DNA of 7,422 bases from Pseudanabaena sp. CAN_BIN31 (lineage in GTDB: Bacteria; Cyanobacteriota; Cyanobacteriia; Pseudanabaenales; Pseudanabaenaceae). The stretch is from NCBI GenBank assembly GCA_026785865.1, contig JAJAZG010000308.1, positions 1 to 7,422 on the forward strand, in the 5' to 3' direction. The notes beneath the pieces are model-generated. The model was not told the origin of the DNA and did not search any database. It worked only from the letters and a program-made list of their open reading frames with translations. Made by a program: the position numbers and the translations under genes. How positions within the stretch are numbered: the first letter of the stretch is position 1; each line of letters opens with the position of its first letter. Below are positions 1 through 6,382 of the stretch, one piece after another.

Positions 1-132
1 CCGTTTAGCTGTAAGAGCGCCGACCAAGCATTGTGGGGTAACATTGCTCCTAATTTGATTGAGGCACTGGCTATTTGCGATTTTGAGCGATTTTCCATTT
101 TTGATAAGGAGCTTAATTCGTTAGTGTCATGA
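1..132 (+). CDS. Possible C-terminal fragment of an unidentified gene (runs off left edge)
   Basis: Frame 1 is open from the first base to a TGA at 130-132 and gives 43 residues with a balanced, protein-like composition (contains ALWGNIAPNLIEALAI and ends DKELNSLVS). I do not recognise the family. It converges on and overlaps the stop codon of the minus-strand IS256 transposase by a few bases, so the host gene may have been cut by that element, with the last codons being IS sequence. Because it points the same way as the rloB remnant beyond the two insertion sequences, it could be the tail of an upstream partner gene, but this is only inference. It could equally be a chance open frame in the non-coding end of the IS. 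Confidence 0.2.
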   Translation, partial: PFSCKSADQALWGNIAPNLIEALAICDFERFSIFDKELNSLVS

Positions 133-1413
133 ATTATTCGCGGAAGATCTGCGGTCATGTTTGGCATGATCACGCTCGACAACCAGCCAAAAAACAGTTA
201 AACAACTAGTTTCGTTAGGAAAAGCGCCAATCTCATCAGATTTAGTACGAAATTCACGAAACAGACGTTCCAAATGATTAGTGGTGCGAATATGATGATG
301 CAAGTCAGCATCAAACTGGTAGAAAGAGAAGGTTAACTGAACATCCTTAATAAAAGTGCGCACCGCATCAGGTTCAGTCAATTGCCATTTTTCTTGAAAA
401 TCTTGCAAGCGTAGTTGAGCATCAGATTCAAGGTCAGCCTCGTAAATTCTATAAGCATCAGAAATGATTTCAAAACGGCGCTGTTGTTTAGCCTCAGATG
501 GTTTAAGTGGCTGCCCCGTGGGAGTAGATTGGGGTAAATCTGAGTAATTGAGATGACGCTCAATCCCCCTAACTTTGTGAGTGATACAACGCTGTTGTTG
601 AGCGATTGGGAAACATTTTTGCATCGCCGCAGGTAAACCCAATCCACCATCACTGCTGACCAATTTCAGTTTGTTCGGGTCGAGTCCACGGGCTATCAGA
701 TTTTGAAATACCGTTGTCCATGTCGCTTCACTCTCAACCGAGGCAACTTCGTAGTGAATCAGTTCTTGGGAGCCATCCTCCCATACCGCCATCACCGCTA
801 ATACTACCCGTTCTTCGGCTCGCCGACATTGCCTTATGTGTCCAGATTGGTCTTCCTTGAATTCATCGTTTATCGTGTATTGAATATCGACCCAAACCCC
901 ATCCACTAGTATCATCTCTGGTGTTCGGGTTAAGGGCTTTTGCCGCTTTGCTTCTAACTGCTGTTGAACTTTGAGGGTAATCTGGGCGCTCACTGATAAA
1001 ACTTTGCCTAAAATGAAATATAGTGCTTCTAGTAAATCTCGTAATGATAGTCCCATCACGTATAGACAGCACATCCAATCCAGCAAGTTTCCTAAACTTC
1101 GTTCATATCTTTGCAGGACTTGCCACTCCCGTTCTCTGTTTCTTTGACGTAGTTTTGGCACTGCTAAATCTTGGATCTGTCCATATTGCGTATTCAATCC
1201 TCGATGGTAATACCCTGACCGATGCGGTCTTTCTTTTCCCATCAATGGCTTCAGGAATGCTTTCACCTCTTCTTCTAAGGCACTTTCTAATACCGTTTTT
1301 ACCGTGCTAACTACTTCCGTTTTTAGTTTGTCCGCTAGGGCTTCATCTAGTTCTTTGTGAAAACCTTGCTTTTTTACCCGCAGGATTTGTTGCTCTCGTT
1401 CGGCTATAGACAT
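127..1413 (-). CDS. IS256/Mutator-family transposase, apparently full length
   Basis: This 428-residue protein would cut and rejoin the ends of its insertion sequence with a DDE-type RNase H-fold domain. Visible family marks are D171 in LVDGVW, D255 in LVSSDGGLGL, the C-x2-H signature C276/H279 in QRCITHKVRG, and E382 in TTNHLERLFREFRTK; the last motif is very typical of the Mutator type. The N-terminal 120 residues include the usual HRSGYYHRGLNTQYG segment. The length matches the family (about 400 residues) and the C-terminus looks natural, so the gene seems intact. The ATG start is the first start in the frame and fits the family N-terminus (MSIAEREQQIL). No convincing terminal inverted repeats or target duplication were found around it, so the element boundaries are unknown. 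Its promoter side faces the left end of the IS630 element only 58 bp away. Confidence 0.95.
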   Translation of the reverse strand: MSIAEREQQILRVKKQGFHKELDEALADKLKTEVVSTVKTVLESALEEEVKAFLKPLMGKERPHRSGYYHRGLNTQYGQIQDLAVPKLRQRNREREWQVLQRYERSLGNLLDWMCCLYVMGLSLRDLLEALYFILGKVLSVSAQITLKVQQQLEAKRQKPLTRTPEMILVDGVWVDIQYTINDEFKEDQSGHIRQCRRAEERVVLAVMAVWEDGSQELIHYEVASVESEATWTTVFQNLIARGLDPNKLKLVSSDGGLGLPAAMQKCFPIAQQQRCITHKVRGIERHLNYSDLPQSTPTGQPLKPSEAKQQRRFEIISDAYRIYEADLESDAQLRLQDFQEKWQLTEPDAVRTFIKDVQLTFSFYQFDADLHHHIRTTNHLERLFREFRTKSDEIGAFPNETSCLTVFWLVVERDHAKHDRRSSANNS

Positions 1414-1470
1414 ACTTTCATCGATCCTGTTTTTGCGTGTCTCCTTGTTTTACAACTTTTGGCGCTACTA

Positions 1471-1495
1471 CTATAGCAATCCGAAATGAGTTATA
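1471..1495 (+). repeat. Left terminal inverted repeat of the IS630 element
   Basis: Begins CTATAGCAATCCGAAATGAG and is the reverse complement of 2547-2571 with one mismatch (G versus T at the twentieth position). It is the likely binding and cleavage site of the enclosed transposase. Confidence 0.93.
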
Positions 1496-1526
1496 ACTAA
1501 GATAGAAGATAAAGGAGGAGGCAAAA

Positions 1527-2537
1527 ATGCTAAATCTAGAAGAGTTTATCCAACAAGCGCTCGATCCCAGAGAACTAAAGCGAGGGATTGCGGTAAAACT
1601 ACATTTACAAGGAAGTACCTACAAAGAAAGTGGCAATATCGTACAAAAGACAGATAGTTTTGTGAAGAAATGGTGCATCGCCTACCATAAGAAAGGAGCA
1701 GAAGCCCTAAGATTAGGTTACAAAGGCTCACGAGGCTACCTAGAAGCAAGTGAAAGACAAGAAATCATTATTTGGCTTCAAGAACGTAACTACTGGGATA
1801 TAGAAGAACTGAGAGAACACATAGAGCTAACCTACCAAGTAAATTACAAAGATGCAGAAAGTTATTACGATTTGTTAAAGGCGGCTGGGTTGAGTTGGAA
1901 GAAATCGCAGAAGCGTAATCCGAAAAAAGACCCAGAACAGGTACGTTTAAAAAAGTTGGAAATCACAAATCAAATAGCCGTTTGGCAGGGTGAGATTGAT
2001 CGTGGGCAAAGGAGTGTGTTCATGAGCGATGAATGTCATTTGGTATGGGGAGATACCTGTGGCTATGTATGGGGCAAAACCCAAGAACGCATTGAAGTAC
2101 CAATGACAAACGAGCGTGAACGTCAGACCTACTATGGGGCTTTAGACTATAGCAGCAAGGAATTTATTGTTAAAGCATACGCAACAGCTAATTCTGAAAA
2201 TACTGTAGACTTTTTGAAATACTTACAATCTTTACGCCCAGGACAGAAAATTAGTGTGATTTGGGATGGGGCTAGTTACCACAAATATAAGGCGATGCCA
2301 GAATACTTACTATCAATCAATGCTAACAAGCCTCCTGAGGAATGGCAAGTCACTTGTGTACTATTTGCTCCAAATGCTCCTGAACAGAATCCTGTAGAGG
2401 ATATTTGGCTCTTTGCCAAGCGATTTATCCGCAGTTGTTATTATCTGTTTAAGTCTTTTGATATGGTTAAATCTCTCTTTGTTGAGATTCTCTATGGCGC
2501 TTTCTTCTCTTTTCCTAAACTCTTCGCTTATGGGTAA
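1527..2537 (+). CDS. IS630-family transposase (Tc1/mariner-like DDE), intact
   Basis: A 336-residue DDE transposase. The N-terminal ~130 residues are a helix-turn-helix DNA-binding region (RGIAVKLHLQGSTYKESGNI at about 19-38, plus a second winged-helix-like part). The catalytic domain follows: D168 in FMSDECH, D247 in VIWDGASYHK, and E291 in PNAPEQNPVEDIW, the classic IS630 signature. The sequence GYVWGKTQERIEVP at about 179-192 is also typical. The ATG is preceded by a strong AAAGGAGGAG ribosome binding site (1511-1520), which settles the start. The gene is enclosed by matching inverted repeats and ends 10 bp before the right one. I see no frameshift and the length suits the family, so it is probably functional. 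The IS630 superfamily assignment is firm; the exact named element is not known. Confidence 0.95.
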   Translation: MLNLEEFIQQALDPRELKRGIAVKLHLQGSTYKESGNIVQKTDSFVKKWCIAYHKKGAEALRLGYKGSRGYLEASERQEIIIWLQERNYWDIEELREHIELTYQVNYKDAESYYDLLKAAGLSWKKSQKRNPKKDPEQVRLKKLEITNQIAVWQGEIDRGQRSVFMSDECHLVWGDTCGYVWGKTQERIEVPMTNERERQTYYGALDYSSKEFIVKAYATANSENTVDFLKYLQSLRPGQKISVIWDGASYHKYKAMPEYLLSINANKPPEEWQVTCVLFAPNAPEQNPVEDIWLFAKRFIRSCYYLFKSFDMVKSLFVEILYGAFFSFPKLFAYG

Positions 2538-2546
2538 ATCTCTAGC

Positions 2547-2571
2547 TATAAATCATTTCGGATTGCTATAG
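2547..2571 (-). repeat. Right terminal inverted repeat of the IS630 element
   Basis: Reads into the element on the minus strand as CTATAGCAATCCGAAATGAT, matching the left repeat at 24 of 25 positions. Its last base is the first base of the GTG that opens the rloB-like frame, so the element joins directly onto that gene fragment. Confidence 0.93.
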
Positions 2572-3023
2572 TGAATAAGCTGCTAGAGGAGCGACAGGAT
2601 AGAAAATTTGAAAAGACATGGTTAGCTGGAGATTCGGCTTGGGCTGTTTTTGATGGGGATGAGCATATTCAGAAAGATTTAAATAAATGGAAGCAAGTTA
2701 TTCAGATGGCGAAAAAAGAAAATATTCAGCTTGCAGTCACTAATCCCAGTATCGAGTTTTGGTATCTCATTCATTTTCAAGACCACTTTGCTAATATATC
2801 GAGCAGTCAGGCTGAGAGAGGTTTAAAACAGCATATTCCCAATTACGATAAATCGATCTGCTACTATCCAGATCGACTTAAGCCAAAGACGGAAGAGGCG
2901 ATCGCCAGAGCAAATAATCTTGAACGTAACGCTAAGCAAAACGAACTTCCTGAATATGCAAATCCTTGCTGTAAAGGTATATCCCAATTGGTGCAGATGC
3001 TTTTGAATTTGGGCGATCGCTAA
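2571..3023 (+). pseudogene. rloB: RloB-like protein, N-terminally truncated remnant at an IS630 border
   Basis: The 150-residue frame carries the conserved C-terminal half of the RloB family: WAVFDGDEH at 24-32 (acidic motif after a hydrophobic strand), TNPSIEFWYLIHF at 57-69, and a C-terminal NPCCKGISQLVQ at 131-142. RloB proteins occur in restriction-linked and abortive-infection loci, commonly beside an ATPase partner; their chemistry is not firmly known, though the acidic motifs suggest a nucleic-acid enzyme. From memory of the family, intact members have roughly 80-100 more residues at the N-terminus. Those are missing, and the frame begins exactly at the IS630 end. The apparent GTG start uses the last base of the element and has no ribosome binding site. 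The frame is continuous with the IS630 transposase frame, separated only by the TAA at 2535-2537. The missing 5' part is not found to the left, so a deletion or rearrangement accompanied the insertions. The last codons are a HIP1 octamer (Gly-Asp-Arg-stop). Most likely non-functional. Confidence 0.75.
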
Positions 3024-3138
3024 CATTTCCTCACCAAACTAAACCGCGATCGCCTTTTGCATTTAGACAAAAGCGCGATCGCCAAAAAAGTTAACCACGC
3101 AGATCGGCGATCGCGCTAAGTGCCACACTCGCGATCGC
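2898..3138. repeat. Cluster of six HIP1 octamers (GCGATCGC)
   Basis: Exact GCGATCGC copies occur at 2898-2905, 3013-3020, 3046-3053, 3075-3082, 3107-3114 and 3131-3138. HIP1 is an over-represented octamer of many cyanobacterial genomes, and a density of six in 241 bp is high even so. The cluster spans the end of the rloB remnant, the convergent gap and the last codons of chlD. Confidence 0.9.
3046..3082. terminator. HIP1-built hairpin in the convergent gap, candidate bidirectional terminator
   Basis: Two HIP1 copies plus CTTTTG/CAAAAG pair into a 14-bp stem with one bulged C and an 8-base loop (CATTTAGA). It lies 8 bp past the chlD stop codon and 22 bp past the rloB remnant stop. Neither side has a strong T run directly after the stem, so it could be a weak terminator, an mRNA-end stabiliser, or a by-product of HIP1 self-complementarity. 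Confidence 0.5.
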
Positions 3139-5139
3139 GCTATCAGTTGCTTTCGGCAAATGGTAATACTTCCCACCTGCGGCGGCGGCGAGTTCCTTCG
3201 CAAACCCTGTCGAGACAAATTTATTTTCTGTATCGATTACCAATAAGCCCAAATTCAAGGCGCGAACTTTGCGACAAATATCGATTAGTTCGGCTTTAAT
3301 ATCAGGCTTATTTTCGGGATCAATTGGTTCACCCATCGATCGCGCCAATGGCACATTGCCGCGCCCATCCGTAATCGCCACAATCGTCACCGAGCCAACA
3401 TCGCCCGACTGTCTGGCATTTATGGCAACCCGCACCGCCTGAGTCAAACCATGCGCCAACGGCGAACCACCACCGCAGGGCATCGTGTCCAGACGACGAC
3501 GCGCCGCTTCAATGGAACGAGTGGGCGGTAACAATACATCTGCCTTTTCGCCGCGAAAGGGAATTAGCGCAATTTGGTCACGGTTTTGATAGCTATCGGT
3601 CAACATCCGCAAAGCTGCACCCTTAGCCGATTGCATTCGATTGAGAGCCATCGATCCAGACGCATCCACTAAAAATATAGTCAAAGCTCCCGCCTTACGC
3701 GCTAGCTTTTTCGCTCTGATATCGACATCTTCGACGATCACTTTGCGATGCGGTTGGCGTAATCTTCTCGCTTTTTGATAGGGAGCCGAAGCGCGGAGTG
3801 TGGCATCAATCGCAATGCGATCGCTTTTTCCTTGAGGCAAAACTGGCTTGATATAACGTCCACGCTCTTGGGAATAGATCACATTGCGCGTTCCCGATCG
3901 CCCTTGCTTTTGCATTGACTGAGCAAAGAATAGAACTTCAGGATCGAGAATTACACCTTCTGGATCGAAGACAAATTCTTCAGGGATCTCAGGTACTTCG
4001 TTCTCTTGTTCAGGTTCATTTTCTTGATCCTCTTGATCTTGATTCTGTTCCTCTTCGCCTTCATCCTGATTTTGCGGCGGCGGTGGTGCTTGTTGCTGCT
4101 GTTGCTGTTCGGGTTGTTGTTGTTCTGGTTGTAAAGGCGATCGCGGCACAATTACCAATTCCACAGCCTGACGCAGATCATCAGCATTAACCTGAGTGCG
4201 ACTTTCGAGAGCCGCCGCCGCCTTCGCCACCCGCAAAGCAAATAACTCAGCCCGATGTCCTTGCACCCCACCCCGCACTGCCTCGGCAACCAAATATTGA
4301 ATCTGCGCCCTAGAAACCGTCACATCTGTGAGCCATTCTCGCGCCAAAATAATCTGTGTCCGCAAATCATCAATATCCGAGTCATATCCTTTCAAAAATG
4401 CTTCAGGAGAATTGGCATAGCCCAACACCATATCCACCGCTTCTACTCGTTGATCGAGAGATAAAACTGCGTCAGCAGAGAGATTAATCGCAATCCGATC
4501 CATCAAATGCTCGCCTAATATTCCCTCTTCGGGGTTATAAGTCGCAATTAGCAAAGGTTGGCAAGGATGTTGATAACTAATACCTTCGCGTTCGACTTGG
4601 TTATAGCCTGTAGAGAGAACCGAAAGCAGCAAATTAGAAATCTGGGGATCGAGTAAATTAATTTCATCAATATAAAGGACACCGCGATGCGCCTCAGCCA
4701 AAATTCCTGCTTGAAATATGGTCTTTCCTTCGCGTACCGACCGACTGACATCGACTGAACCAATCAACCGATCTTCAGTAATTCCTAAAGGAATTTGAAT
4801 AAAAGGTGCAGGAATAACTTTAGTCGCAATTTCGCTAGGATCTTTACCTGTCATGGCTTTGATTAATGCATCGTCCCATGTGTCTGGCTTGGTTGGATCA
4901 CAATTGCTAAGAGATTCTACGGCGACCTCAATGGGAGGAAGCAGGGCATGGATACCACGCGCTAGAACTGATTTAGCAGTACCGCGTCTACCTGCGAGTG
5001 CGATGCCACCGATATTCGGATCGATCGCGGCTAGCAGTAAAGCGGTTTTAATTGCTTCTTGTCCAACGACAGCCGCAAGGGGAAATGTGATGGGTGTAGT
5101 GGAGATATTTGTAGTGAGGCTGGCGGGCGAAGATACCAT
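3091..5139 (-). CDS. chlD: Magnesium chelatase subunit D (ChlD)
   Basis: ChlD works with ChlI and ChlH in the cytoplasm to insert Mg2+ into protoporphyrin IX, the first committed step of chlorophyll synthesis. The 682-residue length is normal for cyanobacteria. The N-terminal AAA+ module spans about 18-335: Walker A-like GRRGTAKS at 50-57, Walker B-like LYIDEIN at 155-161, and sensor-region ATYNPEEG at 199-206. A low-complexity linker rich in Pro, Gln and acidic residues follows (about 334-385). The C-terminal von Willebrand A domain has the MIDAS motif DASGS at 492-496 and ITDGRGN at 589-595, which bind Mg2+ and mediate contact with ChlI. The ATG is the natural start (MVSSPASLTT, then the conserved FPLAAVVGQEAIKTALLLAA), although no good Shine-Dalgarno sequence precedes it, which is common in cyanobacteria. 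It appears to be transcribed alone from its own promoter downstream of two palindromic repeats. Confidence 0.97.
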   Translation of the reverse strand: MVSSPASLTTNISTTPITFPLAAVVGQEAIKTALLLAAIDPNIGGIALAGRRGTAKSVLARGIHALLPPIEVAVESLSNCDPTKPDTWDDALIKAMTGKDPSEIATKVIPAPFIQIPLGITEDRLIGSVDVSRSVREGKTIFQAGILAEAHRGVLYIDEINLLDPQISNLLLSVLSTGYNQVEREGISYQHPCQPLLIATYNPEEGILGEHLMDRIAINLSADAVLSLDQRVEAVDMVLGYANSPEAFLKGYDSDIDDLRTQIILAREWLTDVTVSRAQIQYLVAEAVRGGVQGHRAELFALRVAKAAAALESRTQVNADDLRQAVELVIVPRSPLQPEQQQPEQQQQQQAPPPPQNQDEGEEEQNQDQEDQENEPEQENEVPEIPEEFVFDPEGVILDPEVLFFAQSMQKQGRSGTRNVIYSQERGRYIKPVLPQGKSDRIAIDATLRASAPYQKARRLRQPHRKVIVEDVDIRAKKLARKAGALTIFLVDASGSMALNRMQSAKGAALRMLTDSYQNRDQIALIPFRGEKADVLLPPTRSIEAARRRLDTMPCGGGSPLAHGLTQAVRVAINARQSGDVGSVTIVAITDGRGNVPLARSMGEPIDPENKPDIKAELIDICRKVRALNLGLLVIDTENKFVSTGFAKELAAAAGGKYYHLPKATDSAIASVALSAIADLRG

Positions 5140-5194
5140 TTATCGAGTTATGTGATAAAAAAATTTGAGAATGAAATTTTAAGCTTTGGGTCTA

Positions 5195-5200
5195 ATTATA
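5195..5200 (-). promoter_or_regulatory. Candidate -10 box of the chlD promoter
   Basis: The minus strand reads TATAAT here, within CGCTATAATTAG, about 55 bp before the chlD ATG. This would give a leader of roughly 50 bases. No good -35 is seen at 16-18 bp; a TTGAAT (5221-5226) lies 20 bp upstream, inside the neighbouring palindromic repeat. Confidence 0.45.
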
Positions 5201-5205
5201 GCGTT

Positions 5206-5299
5206 TAAGTAGGTAGGCATATTCAAACCAAAAGCCCCAAAAGCTGTAGCGTGCGCCACAGCCTTTGGGGCTTTAAGGGTTTTTATATTTACCTACTTA
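5206..5299. repeat. Nested palindromic repeat element A (MITE-like), upstream of chlD
   Basis: The element has outer 10-bp inverted repeats (TAAGTAGGTA at 5206-5215, TACCTACTTA at 5290-5299) enclosing a strong inner hairpin. Inner arms 5231-5247 and 5258-5274 pair at 16 of 17 positions (AAAGCCCCAAAAGCTGT with ACAGCCTTTGGGGCTTT), with loop AGCGTGCGCC. On the plus strand the hairpin is followed by AAGGGTTTTTATATTT, and on the minus strand by TTGGTTTGAAT, so it could stop transcription in both directions. No coding potential is seen. It looks like a dispersed intergenic repeat, but copy number cannot be judged from one window. Confidence 0.75.
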
Positions 5300-5300
5300 C

Positions 5301-5449
5301 TGATGGTTACGTGGAACTTTAAATGCACCACATCCCCCAACCCCTTCTCCTTGCAAGGAGAAGGGGAGCCAGAGTTATTTCTTGTCCCACTCTCCTTTGC
5401 AAGGAGAGGGGCTAGGGGTGAGGTTTTTAGGGGCTTCCAAGTAACATCA
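5301..5449. repeat. Inverted-repeat element B (MITE-like), abutting element A
   Basis: The outer ends are imperfect inverted repeats: TGATGGTTACGTGGAA at 5301-5316 against TTCCAAGTAACATCA at 5435-5449. Inside, 5341-5366 is a perfect 26-bp palindrome (CCCCTTCTCC then TTGCAA at its centre), and 5390-5408 is a second hairpin (CTCTCCTT, loop TGC, AAGGAGAG). The two halves of the element resemble each other in inverted orientation, with C-rich CCCCCAACCCC on one side and GGGGCTAGGGGTG on the other. Such C-rich and GCAAGGAGA-rich repeats are widespread in cyanobacterial intergenic DNA. The element ends 9 bp before the stop of the next gene. With element A it accounts for most of the 318-bp gap. Confidence 0.7.
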
Positions 5450-5457
5450 ATAAATGA

Positions 5458-6107
5458 TTAAACCTTTGTCGTTTTCTTCTTGAGTTGCTTACGCAAGAAC
5501 CAAGCACCACCCACAATCAGTAAGCCACCAGTCGGCTCGAACCCGAAGGGGACTGGTGTTGCATCAATGGTAAAGCTACTGAAAGAGCCTGTATCTATAA
5601 ATGCTCTATCTTGAACGTTTAATGTCCAAGTGCCGTTGAGAGAACTGCCATTAAAAGCACTCAATGGTGCAAAACTGGCATAGGTGGTAGCAGTTGGCAC
5701 TGGATCGACGGTTTGGGTGTACCAATTAGCACCAGTAGTCGCAAAAGTATAGTTACCTGATAGGGCGGAAAACTCTCTTGTAAACGTTTGGGAGTCAGGA
5801 CTAGAGCTCGTCCTAAACAGTTGAACTGTGGTTGCGCCATTGGAAAGAAAAGCGCGTAGATCACCATAATAACTATGTGTAAAGCCAGAAATAGTAACAG
5901 AATCAAAGCTGGCGATATTGGGTTGACCAGAGATATTGATTGAAGCAGTTACGCCAGTCGTATCATTGTCGGGGATGTTGTAAAAACCAAATGGACCAGA
6001 TGGACTTGTAAAGCTAATCGCCTCGGCGGAGCTAGAAATTGCTAGCACACTTGCGAAAATGAGGGATACCCCCCCATTTTCTTTAAAATATCGCTTTTTA
6101 CGGTCAT
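5458..6107 (-). CDS. Secreted P-domain-like protein with PEP-CTERM-like sorting tail; apparent frameshift in the signal peptide
   Basis: Probably an exported protein whose C-terminal tail is cut and processed by an exosortase/cyanosortase-type enzyme. The tail has a short motif (PVPFGFEP), a hydrophobic helix (GGLLIVGGAWFL) and a basic end (RKQLKKK), the tripartite layout of PEP-CTERM signals with an unusual motif. The body resembles the proprotein convertase P-domain, a beta sandwich: HSYYGDLRAFLSNGATTVQLF in its middle and LNGTWTLNVQDRAFIDTGSF near the end. Without correction, the open frame begins only at a GTG at 6046-6048 (196 residues), lacking most of a signal peptide. Upstream in another frame, ATG at 6105-6107 (preceded by GGTGAG) encodes MTVKSDILKKMGG, which then shifts frame at seven G. 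With one more G the join gives MTVKSDILKKMGG followed by VSLIFASVLAISSSAEA, a perfect signal peptide ending in an AEA cleavage site (216 residues). So either a sequencing slip, phase variation or a recent mutation. The substrate and function are unknown. Confidence 0.75.
6069..6075 (-). other. Seven-base G homopolymer (C on plus strand) that breaks the signal-peptide reading frame
   Basis: A run of seven G directly after an in-frame ATG (6075-6077) joins two halves of an otherwise normal signal peptide in different frames. Eight or five G would restore one frame. Such tracts are prone to slipped-strand mutation and to sequencing error. Confidence 0.8.
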
Positions 6108-6160
6108 TTTACTCACCATGAGGGTTGAAAATGTATTTGAGATCTGAATTGAATAGCAAA

Positions 6161-6166
6161 ATTATA
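6161..6166 (-). promoter_or_regulatory. Candidate -10 box for the P-domain/PEP-CTERM gene
   Basis: The minus strand reads TATAAT within AGTATATAATTTTG, 53 bp upstream of the ATG at 6107. That implies a leader of about 45-50 bases. No clear -35 is seen; the HIP1 copy at 6180-6187 lies about where one would be. Confidence 0.4.
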
Positions 6167-6243
6167 TACTACGTATAAGGCGATCGCGACAAAAATAAAT
6201 AAAATATAAAATTATGTCCAAACTTAAAAAATATACGCTAAGA

Positions 6244-6382
6244 TATAAATCGTAAGGTAAAAGTATTTATCGGTTGTAGTAATTGTTTTCTGTACTGACA
6301 GTTTTTTTCTGTTTCATCGTGACAAGCTTCTCTCCGACATCTCTAATCTCTACATACTCATTGAATTCTTGGAGAAAGCATA
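6244..6382 (+). promoter_or_regulatory. Putative -10 box and long leader of the RNA-binding protein gene
   Basis: A TATAAA at 6244-6249 in an AT-rich stretch is a possible -10 box, giving a leader of roughly 125 bases. The leader has a T-rich middle (6295-6315, with seven T at 6302-6308 after a weak CTGT/ACAG stem) and ends with GGAGA at 6371-6375, a good ribosome binding site 7 bases before the ATG. Long 5' leaders that control cold-induced expression are known for cyanobacterial rbp genes such as Anabaena rbpA1; whether this leader does so is inference. Confidence 0.35.

Larger units (their letters stand above)
1471..2571 (+). mobile_element. Complete IS630-family insertion sequence
   Basis: A 1.1-kb element bounded by 25-bp terminal inverted repeats (1471-1495 and 2547-2571) that match at 24 of 25 positions and enclose one intact transposase gene. 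Both outer ends read CTATAG, so a TA is present at each border, as expected for the TA target duplication of IS630/Tc1-mariner elements; the exact border could shift by 1-3 bp because the end is palindromic. The near-identical repeats and intact gene suggest a recently active copy. It sits between the IS256 transposase promoter side and the headless rloB frame. Confidence 0.93.

Noticed and set aside
11..1470. Possible IS256 terminal inverted repeats: GTAAGAGCGCC near base 11 against the reverse complement of GGCGCTACTAC at 1461-1471.
   Set aside because: Only a GTA plus AGCGCC match; the similarity does not continue, and no flanking target duplication is visible, so it may be chance.
3915..4190. 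Open frame on the plus strand inside chlD.
   Set aside because: A shadow of the low-complexity Gln/Pro/Glu linker of chlD with no start context or family resemblance.
5206..5449. Could the repeats upstream of chlD be a CRISPR array?
   Set aside because: There are no regularly spaced direct repeats with unique spacers; the elements are palindromic and differ from each other.
6290..6308. Terminator-like CTGT/ACAG stem followed by seven T in the rbp leader.
   Set aside because: A stem of only 4 bp is too weak for an intrinsic terminator; mentioned only as a leader feature.
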